From contig JAWMQL010000008.1 in assembly GCA_033283165.1 (NCBI GenBank), forward strand, positions 124,001 through 188,000: a stretch of 64,000 nt of DNA, given 5' to 3'. Positions 1-9,199 of the stretch are shown one piece after another. The position numbers and the translations under genes are program-made. How positions within the stretch are numbered: the first letter of the stretch is position 1; the number at the start of each line of letters is the position of its first letter. Below the pieces are notes generated by a model, which saw only the letters and a list, made by a program, of their open reading frames with translations, was not told the DNA's origin and did not search any database. The stretch is from JAWMQL01 sp033283165. Lineage in GTDB: Bacteria > Pseudomonadota > Gammaproteobacteria > Pseudomonadales > Halieaceae.

Positions 1-3000
1 TCTTGATGATGAACTTCCTATCGAGAGTTCTTCTGAACCTGAAGTTTTAACGCTTTTACCAAATTCTCTGATGTGTTGAGCAATAGCAGTTTTCAGTTCT
101 GATACGGTGAAAGGCTTCGAAAGGAACATGTCCATGCCAGCTCTTAGGCAATTATCTTTGTCAGCTTTGGTTGTGCCAGCAGTCAAGGCGACTATTGGTA
201 CTCTTCCTAATGTGATATTTTCCTCTAGTTTTCTAATCTCTCTTGTTGCTGTGTAACCATCCATTACAGGCATTTGGCAGTCCATGAAAATAAGGTCATG
301 TCGGCCAGAGCTAAACATCTCTATTGCTTCTGCGCCATTTGAAGCTATCTCGACCCTGCAGCCTAAAAGGCCAAGCATCTCCTTAATTATTCTTTGGTTT
401 GTCTCGACATCTTCCGCAACTAGAATATTTGGTCGAACATCAAGGTCAACTAAAGTGGTCTCCCCTGCCTTAGAAACATGTTTTCTGATTTCGTTTCCTG
501 ATTCTTCGATAATCTCTGATAGAGCGCCAATTAGCGAGTTTTTCGTAAGTGGTTTTGTTAGCTCCGCCCAACTGCTAGGCAGTTCTTGACTAATTTGAGA
601 TCCCATGGATTTCAAACATAGGCCCGTAGTATCAGCGTTTATTAGTGAATTGAGTGTGACGTCATATTCTTCAGCGAGTGAGTCTGCATCTATTACTATC
701 AGACATTTTGATTCCTTTCTCTTGCTTAATTCGCCAGGACTGCTTATTCGTCTTGTCTGCAAGCCCACTCTTAAGAAAGTTTGTTCTATCATTTCATTAG
801 TGGAGTCATTAGAGCAGAATGAAAGCACTTCTGGCTGATTTCTGATTGCAGTATCAGTAATTTCCTTGCCGATTTTTAAAGGTAAAATAACTTGAAATTG
901 TGTTCCTAATCCAACTGTAGACTCAACTGAGATTGTTCCACCCATTAAATCAACATATTGCTTAGATATCGCTAACCCCAACCCAGTGCCGCCGTACTGC
1001 CGTGTGGTGCTCGCATCGGCCTGTATGAAAGCACCAAATACATTTTTCTGAGTCTCTTCGTCCATACCTATACCCGTGTCCGAAATCTTTATATCGATAT
1101 TTAGAGCATTTTTCAGTCCAGACTCTTTATTCGCCGCTATTCTTATATCTATGTTTCCTTTCTCGGTAAATTTGATCGAATTGCTAACGAGGTTCATTAT
1201 CACCTGCCTCAATTTGGTTGGATCACCCACCACGATATCTGGCACGTCTGCCATACAAATATTGTTGAGAGACAAACCCTTCCTGCCAGCCGGTTCACCT
1301 TGTAGGTAGCATATATCATCAATTAGATTGGGTAGATTAAATTCGATTTCTTCAATCTCGACTTTCGCGGCCTCTACTTTTGAAAAGTCTAGAATAGAAT
1401 TTATCAGTCCAAGAAGCGACTCACCACTATCGTGAGCAGCCGCTGCAAATTGTCGTTGCTGGTCAGTCAAATCAGTGTGCAGCAATAGATCAGTCATTCC
1501 GATCATGCCGTGCATTGGGGTTCTAATTTCATGACTCATTGTTGCTAGAAAATCCGATTTGGCTCGATTCGCTTCTTCGGCTAAGTTCCTGGCTATCTGC
1601 AAGTCCTTGGTTCTCTCGTCAACTTTATGTTGAAGTTCTCTTTCGCGCTTTAATGCTTCTGTTGATTTGCGTCTTTGTCTTACAACTAGAAAAACTACGG
1701 CCAAGATGGCCATGGCCGCGTAAATTACGTACGCCCACCAACTAACCCAAGGCGCAGGTTTGACATTTACGGGCAGTTTTACACCTTCTTGATTCCACAC
1801 TCCGTCGGAATTGGAGCCTTGTATAAGAAGAACGTAATTTCCAGCCGGTAGGCTTGTAAATGCCACAACTCGATTGGTGCCTAACTCTATCCATTCTCTG
1901 TCGAATCCTTCCAATTTGTATCGATATTGGTTTGCAGCAGGATTTTTATAGTCGAGTGCTGAGAATGTAAAAGTGGCGTACCTGAAGTCATAGTCAAGAG
2001 TGATTTCTTCTAATAAGTGGTAAGGTTGATCGAAAAATACCTCATCATTGAGAATTCTAAATTCGGTCACCCGAATTGGTGGTTTAAAATCGCTTTTTAC
2101 ATACGTGGTTGGATTAATCGTGTTATAGCCATTGTTTCCACCGAAATAAATAAACCCGCTTGAGTCTTTGAACACTGCCGCATGATTGAATTCTGGTCCC
2201 TGAAGGCCGTCACTCACATCGAAATTGGTGACTTCCCCAGTGCTGGGATTTAGTCTCGATATTCCTCTGTTGTGGGAAACCCAAACTAGTCCATTTGAGT
2301 CGCTTGTAATGGCATATATGTCGAAGCTTGGTAATCCCACATTTTCGGAAAACTGTTTGAATACAGGGATTCCAGTGACGCGATCACTTCTGCTCCACAT
2401 ATTGAGACCGCCGCTCTGCGTCCCAATTAGGAGGTTGCCGTTGTTGTCTTCATGGAGGGCCCAAGCCATATTGCTGGATAGGCTATCTGGGTTGTCCGGG
2501 TCAAATTGGTATCTAGTAAATGCGCCGGTTTCAATATCAAATTTGTTAAGTCCGTTTTCAGTTCCAACCCACACGTTTTGGTCGGAGTCTTCTAGAAGCG
2601 CAATGACATTATTGCTGCTAATTGAATTTGAATTAGAAGCACTATGTTTAAAATATTGAAATTTACCGTTCGACTCATTTAAAACATTTAGTCCACCGCC
2701 ATAAGTTCCAACGAGTAGTTCCCCAGAACTTGATCTTAGTATTGATGTTATTCCGTCCGAGTTGACCGAATTTCCGGGCTTTATTCTGGTGTTATAGGTA
2801 TTTGACTCCATCGTCTTCAGGTCAACCCTGCTGAGGCCAGAATTGAAAGTACCAATCCAAAGCACATTCTCTTCCGCGAATAGACTCATTACCTGGTTGG
2901 ACGGAAGTAGTCCGTTTTGAGGGTCAGAATAAATTCTTCGAATTTCTCCTTCAGTCGATATTCTGTTTAATCCGTCAGAAGTTCCTATCCATAGTGTTCC

Positions 3001-4113
3001 ATTCGGCTCTTGGGAAAAAGTGTTAATTGAATTACTCGTCAGTCCGTTGCTGATGTCTACCTTGGCAAAAAATGACTTGGTGCCATAAGCTAAGCCATGA
3101 AAGGTTCCTACCCATATTGTTCCAGACTTGGATTGATTTATATCGAAGATTTGGTTGTCTGGAATATTAGTATTATCTCTATGAAGTCTTACGAACGAAT
3201 TTAATGAAGGTTCATATATACCAATACCCTCACGGGTGGCTGCCCAGATGTTGCCGGATTTGTCTTCCATAGTCATGTAGACTTCTTCGGAAGGCAAAGA
3301 ACTCACGTTATCAATCTCGGGCGCGTAATATGTCGCACTAAGATTGCTTGCCGTAAATTTAATGAGACCCGAGTCATGAGTCGAAAGCCATATATTACTT
3401 TGGCGGTCTATATCGATATGATTTGGGCGGGAAATCGCTGGGTAGTTATCGGTACTTATCGCTTGTTTTAGTGAGAAACTTCCGTCTGGCTCTTTTGACA
3501 AAAGGACAATTCCAAAATTCTCTACAGCTGCCCACAGGTTGCCAGATGGATCTTCAGCAAAAGATACGAATCTAGTAGAACCAATACCCTTTGGAGGTGG
3601 ATAGTGAGTGAATATCTTGCTTTTAGGATCGAACTTGCTGAATCCCAACCCTCGCGCATAGCCAACCCAAATGCTGCCGTCAGATGATCTGAAAATGCTG
3701 TAAATAGTATCCGAAACTGGGCTAGCCTCGTCCGGAAGATGTTTGGCTCGAATGGACTGAAATGTATGGTTTGCAGGGTTATATTTGTTTAATCCACCAC
3801 CTGCGGTAGATATCCACAGATAGCCCAGGTCGTCTTCGACAATACCGGTGGTTGATTGGTGACTGAGTGAATTCGGGTCTCTATTCGACGCCCGGAATTT
3901 GATGACAGAATATCCATCGTACCTGTTTAGACCCTCCTGGGTAAGAATCCAAATGAAACCCTGTGAATCCTGAAAGGTCTTTCTAATTGACTGTTGGGAC
4001 AGTTCTCTAGAGGCGGGAGAAATCTGAAAGTTGTAGTCGTTTGGGCTTATCGCGTTTCCTTTAAAGGAAACCGCGATCATTATTATAAAAACGAGAGGTC
4101 TAAAAAGCCCCAC
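1..4113 (-). CDS. Hybrid two-component sensor kinase (Reg_prop/Y_Y_Y/HisKA/HATPase/REC), 3' end outside window
   Basis: Open from a GTG at 4113 to the window edge without a stop, about 1371 codons visible. Residues 1-21 are a signal peptide; about 30-710 are repeated propeller blades of the type GxIWxGTxxGL (two-component regulator propeller family), then a Y_Y_Y domain (about 715-780) and one membrane segment (about 785-808). The kinase core has the H-box SHEIRTPMHGMIG (phospho-His 861), an N-box near 971, DTGIGM near 1011 and GGTGLGLAIS near 1041. A receiver follows with phospho-acceptor Asp1278 in LIFMDCQMPVMDGY and Lys in LSKPF. This is the usual plan of one-protein hybrid systems sensing extracellular ligands through a periplasmic propeller; the ligand cannot be told. 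The C-terminus may carry an Hpt or a DNA-binding domain. A later in-frame ATG at 4080 would cut the signal peptide, so GTG 4113 is preferred. Base composition is AT-rich compared with genes after 5340. Confidence 0.9.
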   Translation of the reverse strand, partial: MGLFRPLVFIIMIAVSFKGNAISPNDYNFQISPASRELSQQSIRKTFQDSQGFIWILTQEGLNRYDGYSVIKFRASNRDPNSLSHQSTTGIVEDDLGYLWISTAGGGLNKYNPANHTFQSIRAKHLPDEASPVSDTIYSIFRSSDGSIWVGYARGLGFSKFDPKSKIFTHYPPPKGIGSTRFVSFAEDPSGNLWAAVENFGIVLLSKEPDGSFSLKQAISTDNYPAISRPNHIDIDRQSNIWLSTHDSGLIKFTASNLSATYYAPEIDNVSSLPSEEVYMTMEDKSGNIWAATREGIGIYEPSLNSFVRLHRDNTNIPDNQIFDINQSKSGTIWVGTFHGLAYGTKSFFAKVDISNGLTSNSINTFSQEPNGTLWIGTSDGLNRISTEGEIRRIYSDPQNGLLPSNQVMSLFAEENVLWIGTFNSGLSRVDLKTMESNTYNTRIKPGNSVNSDGITSILRSSSGELLVGTYGGGLNVLNESNGKFQYFKHSASNSNSISSNNVIALLEDSDQNVWVGTENGLNKFDIETGAFTRYQFDPDNPDSLSSNMAWALHEDNNGNLLIGTQSGGLNMWSRSDRVTGIPVFKQFSENVGLPSFDIYAITSDSNGLVWVSHNRGISRLNPSTGEVTNFDVSDGLQGPEFNHAAVFKDSSGFIYFGGNNGYNTINPTTYVKSDFKPPIRVTEFRILNDEVFFDQPYHLLEEITLDYDFRYATFTFSALDYKNPAANQYRYKLEGFDREWIELGTNRVVAFTSLPAGNYVLLIQGSNSDGVWNQEGVKLPVNVKPAPWVSWWAYVIYAAMAILAVVFLVVRQRRKSTEALKRERELQHKVDERTKDLQIARNLAEEANRAKSDFLATMSHEIRTPMHGMIGMTDLLLHTDLTDQQRQFAAAAHDSGESLLGLINSILDFSKVEAAKVEIEEIEFNLPNLIDDICYLQGEPAGRKGLSLNNICMADVPDIVVGDPTKLRQVIMNLVSNSIKFTEKGNIDIRIAANKESGLKNALNIDIKISDTGIGMDEETQKNVFGAFIQADASTTRQYGGTGLGLAISKQYVDLMGGTISVESTVGLGTQFQVILPLKIGKEITDTAIRNQPEVLSFCSNDSTNEMIEQTFLRVGLQTRRISSPGELSKRKESKCLIVIDADSLAEEYDVTLNSLINADTTGLCLKSMGSQISQELPSSWAELTKPLTKNSLIGALSEIIEESGNEIRKHVSKAGETTLVDLDVRPNILVAEDVETNQRIIKEMLGLLGCRVEIASNGAEAIEMFSSGRHDLIFMDCQMPVMDGYTATREIRKLEENITLGRVPIVALTAGTTKADKDNCLRAGMDMFLSKPFTVSELKTAIAQHIREFGKSVKTSGSEELSIGSSSSR

Positions 4114-4204
4114 GAATCACGCCCACTCCGGATATCAATACGAGAGAGTTTAATTTAATCCAAGTGGCTTTTCTATTGAGTATATGGACAAACCGGAGAA
4201 GTAG

Positions 4205-4250
4205 AAAAAGCCAGGCTCGCTCCCGAGAAGGCCAACGGGAGCGAGCCTGG
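4205..4250 (-). terminator. Rho-independent terminator of the GYRWGIR-repeat gene
   Basis: A perfect 15-bp inverted repeat (arms 4211-4225 and 4236-4250, CCAGGCTCGCTCCCG) with a 10-nt loop. Read on the minus strand the hairpin is followed by CTTTTTC, a T-tract. It lies 34 nt past the stop of the minus-strand repeat-protein gene and before the sensor kinase gene, so the two are probably separate transcripts. Confidence 0.9.
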
Positions 4251-4283
4251 ATTAGGTCAAACTAGAGATGATTTTGTTGCCGA

Positions 4284-4964
4284 TTAGATCCCAGAGGCGT
4301 CTGTGAGGCTCCGGATGCCCCAGCGGTAGCCGGTCTGCTCAGCCTGGCTGCGGATCCCCCAGCGGTAACCGGTCTGGTCGGCCATGTTTCGAATTCCCCA
4401 GCGGTATCCGGTCTGTTCAGCTTGGCTTCGGATTCCCCAGCGGTAGCCGGTCTGGTCGGCTTGGCTTCGGATTCCCCAGCGGTAGCCGGTCTGGTCGGCT
4501 TGGTTTCGGATTCCCCAGCGGTAGCCGGTCTGGTCGGCTTGGTTTCGGATTCCCCAGCGATAGCCGGTCTGTTCAGCTTGGCTGCGAATTCCCCAGCGGT
4601 ATCCCGCCTGTTCTGTGTAGCTCATCGAATTCCACTTGTAAGAGGAGGTCTTCGCGAGACCTTTATCGCTGGTGCTCTGCCGAGCTTTGTTTCCCCACTT
4701 ATAACCTTCGTCGGTAGCTTGTGCAGCGGCCCAAGTATCGTTTTGAGCGCCGTTTGTATCGGTTCGAGCTGATCCCCACTTGTAGCCTGAAGAATCTTGG
4801 TTGCGATATTGTGTGCTGGAAGCAATTGCCTGGCCGACTTGATTATGGCTCACAAGGGCTACAGTCCTTCCTTCGTGCTCGTTACTTGCGGCCTGTGTTA
4901 AAGAACAGGCTAACACGCCCGTACCCAGGACTGCGACAATTCCCATTGCTCTCTTAGTATTCAT
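4284..4964 (-). CDS. Secreted tandem-repeat protein with eight 13-residue GYRWGIR units; function unknown
   Basis: 226 residues. The first ~25 form a secretion signal (basic start, hydrophobic core, ACSLTQA before ASN); VLAC at 17-20 is a weak alternative lipobox. The middle carries three degenerate [G/S]YKW motifs (GYKWGSA, GYKWGNK, SYKWNSM) spaced irregularly. The C-terminal half is eight near-identical units, each GYRWGIR plus a linker such as SQAEQT or NQADQT, repeating every 13 residues. Within a unit Y, W and I alternate with R, G and R, suggesting a short beta-strand with one aromatic face and one basic face, separated by Q/N/T-rich turns. That would suit a solenoid or amyloid-like fold, but this is inference. 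I do not recognise a family. It has its own terminator and a ~370 bp 5' region, so it is likely expressed alone. Confidence 0.85.
   Translation of the reverse strand: MNTKRAMGIVAVLGTGVLACSLTQAASNEHEGRTVALVSHNQVGQAIASSTQYRNQDSSGYKWGSARTDTNGAQNDTWAAAQATDEGYKWGNKARQSTSDKGLAKTSSYKWNSMSYTEQAGYRWGIRSQAEQTGYRWGIRNQADQTGYRWGIRNQADQTGYRWGIRSQADQTGYRWGIRSQAEQTGYRWGIRNMADQTGYRWGIRSQAEQTGYRWGIRSLTDASGI
4310..4621 (-). repeat. Eight 39-bp direct repeats coding the GYRWGIR units
   Basis: The sequence AGCGGTA (AGCGATA once) recurs at 4322, 4361, 4400, 4439, 4478, 4517, 4556 and 4595, an exact 39-bp period on the plus strand. Units differ by a few bases, mostly silent or giving S/N, E/D and A/T changes. The frame is kept throughout, so unit gain or loss would change protein length by 13 residues without a frameshift. 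Confidence 0.93.
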
Positions 4965-5340
4965 GATTTCGTCCGCCTTCTGCCTTCTAACTAACTGCGC
5001 TCAACGCTTTGTAATTTGCATATTCGAAAGGGGCGTTTTCTTTACTCGAGTTCTGCGAGTTTGTGACCCGGTTCGAAATCTCACCTCTCTGGGTGAGAAC
5101 CAATTCACACCTTCTTACTCGGGCGCTTGATTCCGTTATAGGGTGTCTTATAGAGATGATGAACTTGGTTACATGCCCTTTTTGGGGCAGGTAAAGAGGC
5201 GCTTCCGGGCGGTTTGGAGGGCTGCTAGAGCAGGGTGATTTTTAAGTCAATGAAAAGTAAGAGAAAAGTGCAGATTTTTGGATTTGGGCCTTGATTTGAC
5301 CCAAATGGGGTAGGTCGGCTGTTGTTGGCCATGTGGAGGC
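4965..5340. other. Gene-free stretch: 5' region of the repeat-protein gene and 3' flank of the protease gene
   Basis: 376 bp without a credible gene. It contains two small hairpins: TCTCACC/GGTGAGA (5079-5085 and 5092-5098) and TGCCC/GGGCA (5174-5178 and 5185-5189, loop T-rich). Neither is followed by a clear T-run. On the minus strand TATAAG and TATAAC occur near 5140-5155 as possible -10 elements, which would give the repeat-protein gene a leader of roughly 150 nt. I see no riboswitch I can name. Confidence 0.4.
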
Positions 5341-7320
5341 TTATTTTGCGTTGTCGGGCCCGGGGACTGACAGTGCCTCAATGCGGGCTTTTTCTCTCAA
5401 ATAGGCGCCTTCCCAGTCGAACGGGGCCGGATTTTCCCGGGCTTCACGGGGCGGTAAATCAGGGCGTTCGATATGTTCTTTTACGCCCCATCGGCGAGTT
5501 TCACTCCTGCCCTTGGCTGATTCCTCGGGCGCAACCATCTCTGCCAGGCCGGGCAGGCTGACGTTACCCTCGTCGTCCACTACGGCCGGGCCCTGGTAGT
5601 GGTCTTTGCCCGACATGTCCTGTTCGATGTCCATGTCCTCGTTGGCGCAACCACGGTCGCCCAGGGTCACCGCCCTGGCGGCGCTGACATAGCCATTGCC
5701 CTGCTCAAAGGGGCTGTAGGCCAGCAGGCCATCCCGGTTTATCGCCAACTCGGCACTGCTGATGAGCTTGCACTTCACATCATCGGGAGCCAGCTCGGGT
5801 TCCAGCTGGAGCAGCAAGGCCACGATGCCCGACACCAGGGCGCTCGCCTGGGAGGTACCGGTCATGACGAATTCTCCCGTACTCAGCATGTATTCCGGGT
5901 GTTCCTGGGTAAGTGTGGAGCCTGGTCGGGTGATACCGGCGATATGCCCGCCCGGAGCGACGATATCGGGCTTGATGTGGGCGCTGGGGGTGGGGCCGCG
6001 GGAGGAAAAATCGGGGATATAGTCGTCGTCGCGTGTGTCGACGGTCCAGGAATCAGTCACGGCGCCCACAGTGATGATGTAGGGCAGGTTGCCGGGGGAG
6101 CCGATAGTCATAGGATCGGGCCCCTCGTTGCCTGCCGCCGCGACAACAGTAATGCCACTATGCCAGGCCCTCATCAGCGCCTGGTTGATGGGGTCATCCC
6201 AGTAGGGCCAGCGCGGGCGGGCGGCGAAGGACAGGTTCAGGACCCGGGTGTTGAGTCGCTCCTTTGTGTCCACCACATACTGTATGCCGCGCACGATATC
6301 CAGGAAGTCTCCCTGGCCCTCCTTGTTAAAGGCTTTGACCGCAAGAATCCCGACATCGGGGGCAATGCCCTTGTAGCTTCCGCTGGGTCGGCCGTCCCGC
6401 AGCACTGGTTCGCTGTGGGCCAGTACGCTCGTCATGTGAGTTCCATGTCCGCTTTCATCGAAAACTTCCTTGCCCTCCAGGTTGAGAATCGCGTCAAAAC
6501 GGCCGACAACGCGCGGCCGTCCCCTCGTGTCCAGAGCCAGTGCCGGGTGCTCCCACAAGCCTGAATCCAGTACCGCCACGGTGATCCCGCTTCCGGTCAC
6601 ACCATTCTGGTGCAAGAGATCGGCGCCAGCGGCTGTGGGGTAGTAGCTGTCCGGGCCGTTTACCGGGTAGCCGGGAATCAAATCTGCCTTGCAATCACCT
6701 TCAAACCTGGCGCGAATCTCAAAGTCATGCTGGGCCAACTCCTCGACAACTTCTGAGAAGACCAGCCGCAGGTCCCCGTTGGTGGCCAGTGAGGGCGCAT
6801 TATCGGGCTCGAATTTGAGATGCAGCGCCCCGGGATTTTGTCCCGCGAGCAAAGATGCCGGAACGGCCACACCGTCCAGTCGCAGGGCGGCGAGCTGGCC
6901 TCGATCAGCGGGCCATTGAATGTCCAACTCACCGACCCGGGCAGGGCTGCTGTGCTTGTTGAACCAGTGCCACGCCAGTTCCCGACCTGACAGAGATATT
7001 TCCAGTGCAGCCCCGACATCGCAGCCCGGGTCGTCCTCCGGTTCTGCCGGGTCTTCCGAAATGGAAAGGTCGTCTATATAGCGAGAAATCAGGGGTGACT
7101 GGAGTACCACATCCAGTTGCTCCCGGGTGAGCGTGGCTCCCACTGCATTGATAATGTGCAACTCGTGGCTGACGTGACCTCCCTGTTGCTCCACCAGTTG
7201 CCGCAAGTCAGGCGCGGAATCGCCCTGCAACATGACCTTGAGTAATTCAGGCTCCCGGATATCTTCTGCAACAAGAGGGGCTGCAAGGCACAGCAGGCAG
7301 GCTAGTAATGGGTACTTCAT
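5341..7320 (-). CDS. Secreted subtilisin-like serine protease (peptidase family S8)
   Basis: 659 residues starting with a Sec signal peptide (residues 1-18, cleavage likely after VAE or LVA). Residues about 25-85 resemble an inhibitor-I9-type propeptide. The catalytic triad is complete: Asp252 in VAVLDSG, His292 in GHGTHM, Ser490 in GTSQASA; the oxyanion Asn398 is in AAAGNEG. The segment 100-215 before the catalytic domain is an extra domain of unknown type. The last ~90 residues are acidic then charged (from the ANEDMDIEQ segment), with no membrane anchor seen. Downstream of two c-di-GMP genes on the same strand with only a 16-nt gap, so it may be co-transcribed with them. Probably an exported protease acting outside the cytoplasm; the type II system at 50712-61095 is a possible exporter. 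Substrate unknown. Confidence 0.93.
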   Translation of the reverse strand: MKYPLLACLLCLAAPLVAEDIREPELLKVMLQGDSAPDLRQLVEQQGGHVSHELHIINAVGATLTREQLDVVLQSPLISRYIDDLSISEDPAEPEDDPGCDVGAALEISLSGRELAWHWFNKHSSPARVGELDIQWPADRGQLAALRLDGVAVPASLLAGQNPGALHLKFEPDNAPSLATNGDLRLVFSEVVEELAQHDFEIRARFEGDCKADLIPGYPVNGPDSYYPTAAGADLLHQNGVTGSGITVAVLDSGLWEHPALALDTRGRPRVVGRFDAILNLEGKEVFDESGHGTHMTSVLAHSEPVLRDGRPSGSYKGIAPDVGILAVKAFNKEGQGDFLDIVRGIQYVVDTKERLNTRVLNLSFAARPRWPYWDDPINQALMRAWHSGITVVAAAGNEGPDPMTIGSPGNLPYIITVGAVTDSWTVDTRDDDYIPDFSSRGPTPSAHIKPDIVAPGGHIAGITRPGSTLTQEHPEYMLSTGEFVMTGTSQASALVSGIVALLLQLEPELAPDDVKCKLISSAELAINRDGLLAYSPFEQGNGYVSAARAVTLGDRGCANEDMDIEQDMSGKDHYQGPAVVDDEGNVSLPGLAEMVAPEESAKGRSETRRWGVKEHIERPDLPPREARENPAPFDWEGAYLREKARIEALSVPGPDNAK

Positions 7321-7336
7321 GGATTTGTGGCCGGAA

Positions 7337-9145
7337 TCAGGACCCCAGGGCCTGGTTGATCACGTCGGTAAAATTCTGCTGCAGCATGTCCGGCACATCC
7401 TCGGGGTACAGAGGCTGGGAGAACAGAAAACCCTGGAGCAGGTCGCACCGCTGCTCAACCAGGTAGCGCAATTGAGCCACAGTCTCGATGCCCTCGGCCA
7501 CGACTTGCAGGTTCAGTGTTTTGGACAGGGCCAGAATGGCCTGGATAATCGCCGCGCCATCGGGTTTGTCCAGGTCGGCCACAAAGCTCTGGTCGATTTT
7601 CAGCGTGTCGATGGGAAACCGCTTAAGGTAGCTCAATGATGAGTAGCCCGTGCCAAAATCATCTACGGCCAGCGCCAGGCCCAAGGCCTTCAGCTCACGT
7701 AGTTTGGCGATATTGGTCTCCGCGTCATTCATAATGGCGCTTTCGGTGAGTTCGAGTTCGACCCGGTGCGGAGGCAGTCCTGTTTTTACCAGAATATCGG
7801 ACGTGTACTGCGGCAGGTTGGTCTGGTTGAACTGTAGCGGTGAGATGTTCACGCACACCATGAACTCGCGCAACCCGAGATCATCCCACTGCTTGCAGTG
7901 TCGGGCGGCTTCCTTGAGCACCCACTCCCCCAGGTCTATGATCTGGCCGGTTCGCTCTGCCACCGGGATGAACTCACCCGGCGAAACCATGCCGCGTACC
8001 GGGTGTTTCCAGCGGACCAGGGCTTCGAAACTCACTACCCGGCCACTCTTGATGTCCACCTGGGGTTGGTAGCGTAACTCCAGCTCGTCGTTTAGCAGGG
8101 CGCTGCGCAGTTCCTCTTCCATTTTCAGTTGTTCGACCGAGCGCGAGTTCATCTCCTCGTCATAGAAGCGGTAGCAGGATCTACCCTCAGCCTTGGCCGC
8201 GTACATTGCCGTATCGGCGTTCTTGATCAGTGTGTCTGGATCCGTGCCGTCCTGCGGGTACAGCGCGATGCCGATACTGGAAGTCACCACGGGGTTGTGG
8301 GTCTGCAGCGGAATTGGCTCAGACAGTTTGTTTAGAATGCGTCTCGCCACCAGTTCCACGTGGGAAATATTGGGCACGTCCGACAGGACCACAGTGAACT
8401 CGTCGCCCCCGAGGCGCGCGATTTCAGTGTTGCCCTCGCCCTCGTCATCCTCGGCACTGTTGTCGGTGAAATAGTTCACCGCGTCGTCTTCGCGCAGTTC
8501 CAGGGTCAACCGCTTGGCGATTTCCACCAGCAGCCGGTCACCGCGACCGTGGCCGATCGAGTCGTTGATGCGCTTGAAGTGGTCCAGGTCGATGAACATG
8601 AGGGCCGCGTTGGAGTCGCGCCGTTCGCTGCGCCGGAGAATCCGGTTCAACTGCTCATTAAAGCTGCGCCTGTTCGGCAGACTGGTCAAAGGGTCGTAGT
8701 AGGCCAGGTAACGCAGTCGGTCTTCCTGCCGCTTGAGGGCGTTGAAAGCATTGCTTGCACGCAGCATATACTGGACGTCCCGCCCCAGCAGTGACCAGTT
8801 TACCGGCTTGGTCTTGTATTGCGTGGCGCCTGCCTGGAACCCCTGGTCGATTGACTTCCGGTCGTCAGAGCCGGTTACGATCATGATCGGGACAGACTCA
8901 CCCCGTGGCATTTCACGGATCTTCCGGCAGACCTCAAGGCCGGTCATGCCGGGCATCTCGACGTCGAGGAACACCAGGTCGGGTCGCTCGCTCAGGAACT
9001 TCTCCAGGGCCTCGCTGCCGTCCGCTGCCTCCACCACTTCCAGATTGTCCGCTTCCAGGCACTGGCGCGTGAGCAAGCGGACATTCAGGTCGTCGTCGGC
9101 GACCAGTATCTTGGCTCGGTGCTTGGGCCTGATGTTTGTGGACAT
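7337..9145 (-). CDS. Response regulator with receiver, GGDEF and EAL domains
   Basis: 602 residues. Receiver about 10-130 with acidic pocket ADDDLN and phospho-acceptor Asp61 in LVFLDVEMPG. The GGDEF domain has an intact GGDEF signature (RLGGDEFTVV); a short acidic insert (NSAEDDEGEGN) precedes it. The EAL domain keeps FEALVRW, the ELTES glutamate motif and DDFGTGYSSLSYLK loop 6, the set expected of active c-di-GMP phosphodiesterases. The protein is therefore a phosphorylation-controlled c-di-GMP enzyme that could make or break the messenger; which activity dominates cannot be read from sequence. No kinase gene is adjacent. ATG start at 9145; it lies between a related gene upstream (54-nt gap) and the subtilisin-like protease downstream (16-nt gap). 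Confidence 0.95.
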   Translation of the reverse strand: MSTNIRPKHRAKILVADDDLNVRLLTRQCLEADNLEVVEAADGSEALEKFLSERPDLVFLDVEMPGMTGLEVCRKIREMPRGESVPIMIVTGSDDRKSIDQGFQAGATQYKTKPVNWSLLGRDVQYMLRASNAFNALKRQEDRLRYLAYYDPLTSLPNRRSFNEQLNRILRRSERRDSNAALMFIDLDHFKRINDSIGHGRGDRLLVEIAKRLTLELREDDAVNYFTDNSAEDDEGEGNTEIARLGGDEFTVVLSDVPNISHVELVARRILNKLSEPIPLQTHNPVVTSSIGIALYPQDGTDPDTLIKNADTAMYAAKAEGRSCYRFYDEEMNSRSVEQLKMEEELRSALLNDELELRYQPQVDIKSGRVVSFEALVRWKHPVRGMVSPGEFIPVAERTGQIIDLGEWVLKEAARHCKQWDDLGLREFMVCVNISPLQFNQTNLPQYTSDILVKTGLPPHRVELELTESAIMNDAETNIAKLRELKALGLALAVDDFGTGYSSLSYLKRFPIDTLKIDQSFVADLDKPDGAAIIQAILALSKTLNLQVVAEGIETVAQLRYLVEQRCDLLQGFLFSQPLYPEDVPDMLQQNFTDVINQALGS

Positions 9146-9199
9146 GTGACTCTTATTGTGAAACTGAGTAAAACCCCTGTTGACTGGCTAGGCTAACAC

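Noticed and set aside
4310..4621. CRISPR-like array
   Set aside because: Units are contiguous and coding, with no unique spacers; the period is the 13-codon repeat.
4422..4772. Plus-strand open frame of Ser/Pro/Val repeats opposite the GYRWGIR gene
   Set aside because: It is the antisense reading of the 39-bp repeats; no ribosome site or signal, and the minus frame has signal peptide, conserved substitutions and a terminator.
4284..4964. Multi-core RiPP precursor
   Set aside because: The protein has a Sec-type signal, no modifying-enzyme genes nearby and no cleavage-site spacing; a structural repeat protein is simpler.
5599..6564. 321-residue plus-strand open frame
   Set aside because: Lies wholly opposite the subtilisin-like gene, whose triad and signal peptide are intact; Gly/His/Ala-rich composition is typical of an antisense shadow in GC-rich DNA.
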